A stretch of DNA of 64,000 nucleotides from Nostoc cf. commune SO-36 (GTDB lineage: Bacteria > Cyanobacteriota > Cyanobacteriia > Cyanobacteriales > Nostocaceae), in assembly GCF_023734775.1 (NCBI RefSeq), contig NZ_AP025732.1:5454501-5518500 (forward strand). The letters run 5' to 3'. Every line of letters starts with the position of its first letter. Within the stretch, counting starts at the first letter, position 1. Shown piece after piece: positions 60,098 through 64,000 of the stretch. The position numbers were made by a program, and so were the translations under genes. The notes under the pieces were generated by a model. That model did no database searches, was not told where the DNA came from, and saw only the letters and a program-made list of their open reading frames with translations.

Positions 60098-60116
60098 TAC
60101 GGGGGGACAAAAAGGG

Positions 60117-60690
60117 CTAGGATGCAGATATAATAAGCCTCATCGCTCTCTGTCCTTGTTGGTAGTACTTACGCTTATTAGGACTTAATCTCAATAATTC
60201 AGTGACTAACTCATAGGAACTTTCTGTGAAATTGACCCAATTATGGCCATATAACCCAATATAAAAACTACTGTGTCGTCGAACAATCCGCTTAGATTCT
60301 TTAATTCGTCCAACATATTTTTGAACACCCATGCGTTTAATTTTTTGACCAGATATAGTTGCACTTGTATAGGCAAGCGAGATTAATAATATTAGAGAAA
60401 TTAGCCGTTGTCCTGATACATTGGTATCTTCCAAATTATAACCACCACTCTTAAAATCTCTAAACATCTCTTCAATATCAAAACGTTGTTTATAAGCAAG
60501 AATCGCTGAATCTAAATCATCTAAATTAGTCAAGATAAACCAGCCTTCCTCTGGCGCAACTCCAAAGCGTTTCCGTTTCCATTTACCTGCAAGATTAAAA
60601 CTGATAAATCCTGTAGTTTTTGTATATTTAATACCTTGATAAAAAAATGAAAGTCCAGGGCAATACTGCTCGGTTAAGGAAAAAGGGGAG
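60117..60690 (-). pseudogene. IS4-type transposase, C-terminal half
   Basis: The frame opens around PGLSFFYQGIKYTKTTGFIS, continues GKWKRKRFGVAPEEGWFILT, and has the catalytic Glu region QRFDIEEMFRDFKSGGYNLE and the end RHSSFYIGLYGHNWVNFTES. It contains the third acidic residue but not the first two Asp of the DDE triad. The break lies almost exactly where the other fragment at 63506-64000 stops (IENEDEFG), as if one gene had been split. Confidence 0.8.
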
Positions 60691-60748
60691 TAAAACCAAG
60701 AGAAAAGTGTTCGCGGTTTATTTACGAGAACAATAAAAATTGAGAGAC

Positions 60749-61118
60749 TTAGTTTTTCTCTTTGAGACTATCGTACAAGTCCACCCAATTTTGTCGAAGA
60801 GAATCAATGCATGATTGTAAGTAATCAACTTGGGATGGGCATAACTGCATCAACGTGAGCAGGACTTCCAGCCTTGCCTAAATGCTTGTATTTACTCAAT
60901 TTGTTGGGTTGAGCGGTGGGAAAAATTGGGTGGTTAGCGTGTAACTTGTAGTACCAATAAACTCCTTGTTTACCCCGTGCTTGGTAACGGGAAACGCAGC
61001 AACCAGGTGGTGCTATTTCCCCACCAGCCTTGATTTGTTGAATCATGAGTTGCAAAGTCGCAATGGCTTGTTGCAGTAGTTCTGCTCTGGAAATCAAATC
61101 ATTTTCTTTCGTAGACAT
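60749..61118 (-). CDS. Small protein inside the insertion sequence, unknown
   Basis: From ATG at 61118 (MSTKENDLISRAELLQQAIA, TLQLMIQQIKAGGEIAPPGC, CVSRYQARGKQGVYWYYKLH, GKAGSPAHVDAVM). The first frame then ends, but a shifted frame goes on as CPSQVDYLQSCIDSLRQNWV and DLYDSLKEKN to a stop at 60749. Repaired length is about 122 residues. It looks like a small DNA-associated accessory protein seen in cyanobacterial mobile DNA; I do not know its function. Confidence 0.45.
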
Positions 61119-61171
61119 AATGAAGAAAAGAGGATATTAACGCTCCCCAGATGAAAGTAATCATAAAAATC

Positions 61172-61198
61172 GTGTTCTCGATAGTATTTCGAGAACAC
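61172..61198. repeat. Perfect 10-bp inverted repeat between the small gene and a transposase
   Basis: GTGTTCTCGA and TCGAGAACAC pair around a 7-nt loop. It could be an operator or an element end. A related GTGTTCGCGG ... CGAGAACA pattern lies at 60708-60732. Confidence 0.6.
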
Positions 61199-61220
61199 AA
61201 TCCCTTTAATATATTATGAA

Positions 61221-62189
61221 GTGACAACTAAAATTCCACCATCACTTTTGTTTTTAGTATATGTCACTGGTAAATTTTCAGGTACATATCCGGCTTTTCC
61301 AAAAGCTAGATTAGTGGTTTTAATAGAAGCAGGCACTCATTTAATTATAGATGCATTAATAACTCCCTATCGCATGGGAGAAAGAAGAAGTGCTTTAAAA
61401 CTATTACGCAGTATTGACTCTAGTATGTTATTAATGTGGGACAGAGGATTACATTCTTTCAAGATGGTTAATGCCATCATTAAACAAAAAGGTCATTTCC
61501 TTGGTCGTCTCCCAGCCCATGCAAAATTTGAAGTGGTGAAACTGTTTCCAGATGGCTCCTATAAATCATGGATTGTACCTGATGGGGAGTCGAAAAGGAA
61601 GGGTGCAACCCGAATTCCTGTCCGCATCATTGAATATATTATTGAAGAAAATGGTACTCCAAAAACTTACCGTTTGATTACGAATTTAATGGATACTGCT
61701 AAATTTCCGACTTTGCTATTAGCATCAAAATATCATCAAAGATGGGAAGTAGAGAATACTTTAGATGAGTTGAAAATCCATCTGAATGGACGAAAAATAC
61801 CTATCCGTTCTAAGAATCCTCGTGAAGTAGTCCAAGAAATTTATGGGTGGTTGTTAGGACATTATTGCCTACGGTGTTTAATGTTTCAAAGTGCCACTTT
61901 GAAAAATATTTCTCCATTAAAGTTAAGTTTTATTGGGAGTTTACGAGTTGTTCGACGTGCAATTCCTGAGTTTCAACGTCAGATAAATAATCTACTGGAT
62001 ATCAATACATATTATAGTTGGTTAATTGCCGAAATCTCCGATTTAGAAATCCCTTTACGACAACATAGAAGTAATCCAAGAGTAGTCAAGAAAGCCCGCT
62101 CTAAGTTTAAGAGTAAAAAACGAAGTCATCGAAATAATGGTTCTCCCCGACAAAAACTATCTTTTCAAATTTTTAGACAGGCCAGTTGA
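61221..62189 (+). pseudogene. IS4-family transposase lacking its N-terminus
   Basis: A 322-codon frame with the second half of a DDE transposase: FPKARLVVLIEAGTHLIIDA, LLMWDRGLHSFKMVNAI, the YREK-type region HQRWEVENTLDELKIHLNGR and GWLLGHYCLRCLMFQSATLK. The usual N-terminal 120-150 residues with the first catalytic Asp (DGTTFDxPD type) are absent, so it cannot be active alone. Its GTG start is an artefact of truncation. Different family from the surrounding element. Confidence 0.75.
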
Positions 62190-62258
62190 ATATATCCATT
62201 TTGAACTTCTAAGTTTTTCATCCTCAATTTATAGCTCCACGGTTTAAAGATATTCTCA

Positions 62259-62732
62259 TCAATTAACAATTAAGTTTTTTGAGTGTGCCAATAGTTCTGA
62301 ATTCTGGCTCCTGACTCCTGAATTCTGTTTGATAATTGTTGAATCTATTGGACAAATCGCATATTTATCGTGTAACTTTTTTTGAACTTTGTTCTGTACT
62401 AATTCATTTAATTTTTGGTAAATTTCTTGAAAGGGTTTTTGGCTTCGATGTAAATTTGCTTTAGAAAAAGTAGAAATATCTACCTCATATCCTGTCTTGT
62501 TTAACCTGTTAAACAAATCTCGCATACTTGTTAAGCTGTTATCCATAGTATAGGATAACCAGCACTCAAAGAACAGACGACTGTTCAATACTGGATAATC
62601 GTTTTTTGGCAGTCCTCTCAAGATACCTTTGACAATTTTGGGAAATTAATTTATAATCACTATCAAATAGATATACTTTAATCTTCTGCCCAAAATTTAA
62701 CATATTTTGGGCTATTTTTATCGGATTTTTCT
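62259..62732 (-). pseudogene. IS4-type transposase N-terminal fragment, cut by a repeat
   Basis: The minus strand reads DSDYKLISQNCQRYL, then by a frameshift RGLPKNDYPVLNSRLFFECW, LSYTMDNSLTSMRDLFNRLN, KTGYEVDISTFSKANLHRSQ and DKYAICPIDSTII, which is the N-terminal region of a cyanobacterial IS4-type transposase including its first Asp. At STII it is cut by the dispersed repeat of 62295-62336 and the rest is lost. Confidence 0.75.
62295..62336. repeat. Copy of the 242-bp element's end
   Basis: Forty-one of 42 bases match the reverse complement of 57105-57146, including CTGACTCCTGAATTCTG. It forms the exact edge of the interrupted transposase fragment. Confidence 0.8.
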
Positions 62733-62866
62733 TAACATTCAACACTTTTGGCTTCAAGGCTTACAGTTTTTATTGATTGTAATAAATTTATCAGGATTTT
62801 TAGTAATAAATATTCTGCACGTCCCAATTCTCGCTTGAGGTTTGTTTCGTAGAATTCTGGTAACAT
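62733..62866 (-). pseudogene. IS4-type transposase N-terminal 39 codons
   Basis: From ATG at 62866: MLPEFYETNLKRELGRAEYL, LLKILINLLQSIKTVSLEA, then out-of-family residues and a stop. The end resembles the start of the fragment at 64000 (QDIKEVSLEKIANALPVPIL). It lies just inside the right terminal repeat, so it is the true beginning of the element's transposase. Confidence 0.7.
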
Positions 62867-62967
62867 TATCATTAAATAGAGCTTATTGCGAATAAATGCT
62901 CTTTTTCTTTTACCACAAATTGCTGCACTCTTTGTAGTACAGGCATTCTAGACCATTTTGTCCCCCC

Positions 62968-63426
62968 GCAAGCCCTACTAATCACTGAAACCATCGTAAC
63001 TTGACAATTAATATCGGTTTTAAGCACTTCAAAAAATGAAAGCTCTTTAACATAACTTTCAAAGAAACCTCCAGATTGTGCTGGTAAGTCTAATAGTGTA
63101 ATAGGACAATCACTCTCATCTAAATTAATTAATAAATCGTCAGCACCACCTCTATGGAAAATATCAATGTAGCGTATTATCGGTCAGTAGTCTTTTTTGA
63201 AATATCTTTCTAACTGAGGATTTCTTAAGTCAGCTTCATAAGTGACACAGGGTAAATTTTTATTAATGTACAGTTGAAAGAGCGCTCGTGCAAAGGTGCT
63301 TTTTCCCACACCACCTTTATCACCTGTAACAATTATTAGCCGCTTTTGAGGTTTACTATTATTACTCTTGATTATATTATCATCATACATGACTTTCTTA
63401 CCCTTATTGGTTCTATTTTGAGACAT
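62968..63426 (-). pseudogene. ParA/MinD-like P-loop protein, interrupted
   Basis: A deviant Walker A GDKGGVGKSTFARALFQLYI lies at about residues 35-54 after a polar start (MSQNRTNKGKKV, ATG at 63426 with AGGA 6 bp upstream). The frame meets a TGA at 63184-63186 (after ERYFKKDY). It then continues in the same frame as IIRYIDIFHRGGADDLLINL, CPITLLDLPAQSGGFFESYV and VLKTDINCQVTMVSVISR before being cut by the right end of the insertion sequence at 62967. The C-terminal part is missing. It was probably a plasmid- or island-type partition or regulatory ATPase. Confidence 0.7.
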
Positions 63427-63505
63427 AATAATCCTCGACAAAGCAAATACACTTTGTTAATGTAAATTGAAACTTTTAAACCTTATTTTGAATAAAATAA
63501 TTCAT

Positions 63506-64000
63506 TTATAATACGCCAAATTCATCTTCATTTTCAATAAATTCATTCTTTTTTAATCTCAAGCAAAAGTGTACTTCTTGCTCCCTGAGCCAATTGGCTA
63601 ATTTTACAGAGCAAAATTCTCTGTCCCCTAATATAATTGTTTGATATTTATTGAATAATCTTATTACTTGAGAAAATATTTTTGATTGCTCCTCAAAATT
63701 ACTATTTCCCATTCTGGGCAAAAATTCCCAATAGATTGGGATAGCTCTTCGCTCATAAACTAAGCTAATCATCATCAAATTGTTTCGCTGCCATTTTGTT
63801 CTATCAATTACCAAATAAATTCTTTGATTCTCCGAAAAATTTTGAGTTAACCAGTTTTCTATTATCGGAAACCAAATTCTCTGGATATTGAATACTGGCA
63901 GTGATAATAATCTTTGAATTTTCTTGCGTCTGCTTTCAAATAATATTGGTACAGGTAAAGCGTTCGCTATTTTTTCTAAACTGACTTCTTTAATATCTTG
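63506..64000 (-). pseudogene. IS4-type transposase, N-terminal two thirds, runs off the window
   Basis: Read from the window edge: QDIKEVSLEKIANALPVPIL, FESRRKKIQRLLSLPVFNIQ, then the first Asp motif VIDRTKWQRNNLMMISLVYE, IPIYWEFLPRMGNSNFEEQS and the second Asp motif TIILGDREFCSVKLANWL, ending NEDEFGVL and a stop at 63506. The frame is open to base 64000, so the gene starts outside. It lacks the catalytic Glu and C-terminus, which are found in the fragment at 60117-60690. Confidence 0.8.

Larger units (their letters stand above)
60101..62967. mobile_element. Chimeric IS4-type insertion sequence, 2.87 kb, with inverted ends
   Basis: Left end GGGGGGACAAAAAGGGCTAG (60101-60120) and right end, on the minus strand, GGGGGGACAAAATGGTCTAG (62948-62967) are 18/20 identical terminal inverted repeats. 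The stop codon of the minus-strand transposase fragment lies inside the left repeat. The interior is a patchwork: the transposase start (62733-62866), other transposase scraps, a small gene and the transposase end (60117-60690). No target duplication flanks it, and different broken genes abut the two ends, so recombination is likely. Confidence 0.7.

Noticed and set aside
59260..64000. The right end as a new defence island
   Set aside because: All recognisable pieces are transposase, WD40, NACHT-like or ParA-like remnants; no intact effector or nuclease is present.

Overview
The window looks like the chromosome of a filamentous, heterocyst-type cyanobacterium close to Nostoc/Anabaena. The evidence is many copies of the octamer GCGATCGC (HIP1), arrays of heptanucleotide short tandem repeats between genes, an nblA gene, a ferredoxin-thioredoxin reductase variable chain, a crtO-type carotene ketolase, and the cyanobacterial order rplS-trnW-secE-nusG-rplK-rplA-rplJ-rplL. 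This is a lineage inference from gene content; no search was run.

Layout. 0.2-4.1 kb: a sulfur/cysteine block with two stand-alone NIL-domain proteins, a Crp-type regulator, cysE, an Rrf2-type regulator and cysK. 4.4-8.7 kb: a giant DUF4347 / beta-helix / RTX protein. 8.9-9.8 kb: a frameshifted glycosyltransferase. 10-14.4 kb: the ribosomal/transcription operon with an L10 leader. 14.5-15.2 kb: a broken kinase. 15.6-23.1 kb: an ABC-F protein, a UbiB-like kinase, a PP2C phosphatase, nblA and a Ser/Thr kinase. 24-26.5 kb: two convergent AT-rich glycosyltransferases. 27-32 kb: a hypothetical protein, anmK, a folate/biopterin-type transporter and a carotenoid oxygenase. 32-37 kb: a kdp operon. 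37.5-42.2 kb: transposase remnants, mutL, an adenosine deaminase and hypotheticals. 42.2-44.4 kb: a CHASE3/PAS histidine kinase. 45.4-50.8 kb: purA, rplY, an APH/P-loop kinase fusion, a membrane protein and a DUF218 protein. 50.8-56.7 kb: ftrV, a DUF2993 protein, crtO, a TPR lipoprotein and a sugar reductase. 57.4-59.3 kb: a NarL-type two-component pair. 59.3-64 kb: a scrap-heap of nested insertion sequences that has cut a ParA-like gene and a WD40 gene.

How it works together. The first block supplies O-acetylserine (CysE) and cysteine (CysK). Its two regulators and a shared promoter motif suggest dedicated sulfur control, with the Rrf2 protein placed like CymR beside its CysK partner. Around 18-23 kb, kinase, phosphatase and phycobilisome-degradation genes are neighbours. 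The kdp genes encode a high-affinity potassium pump.

Quality warning. Single-base frameshifts cluster at 9.2-12.8 kb (glycosyltransferase, rplS, secE, nusG, rplA twice) and 38.5-43.8 kb (mutL, add, a histidine kinase). Several of these genes are essential, so base-calling errors are more likely than gene decay. I therefore annotate them as whole genes and give the break points. The remnants at 14.9, 37.5, 56.7 and 59-63 kb are different: they lack whole domains and look like real pseudogenes. I found no convincing new defence or metabolic system. The best leads are the cysteine-regulon motif, the palindromes upstream of nblA, the 242-bp inverted-repeat element, and the chimeric insertion-sequence structure at the right end.
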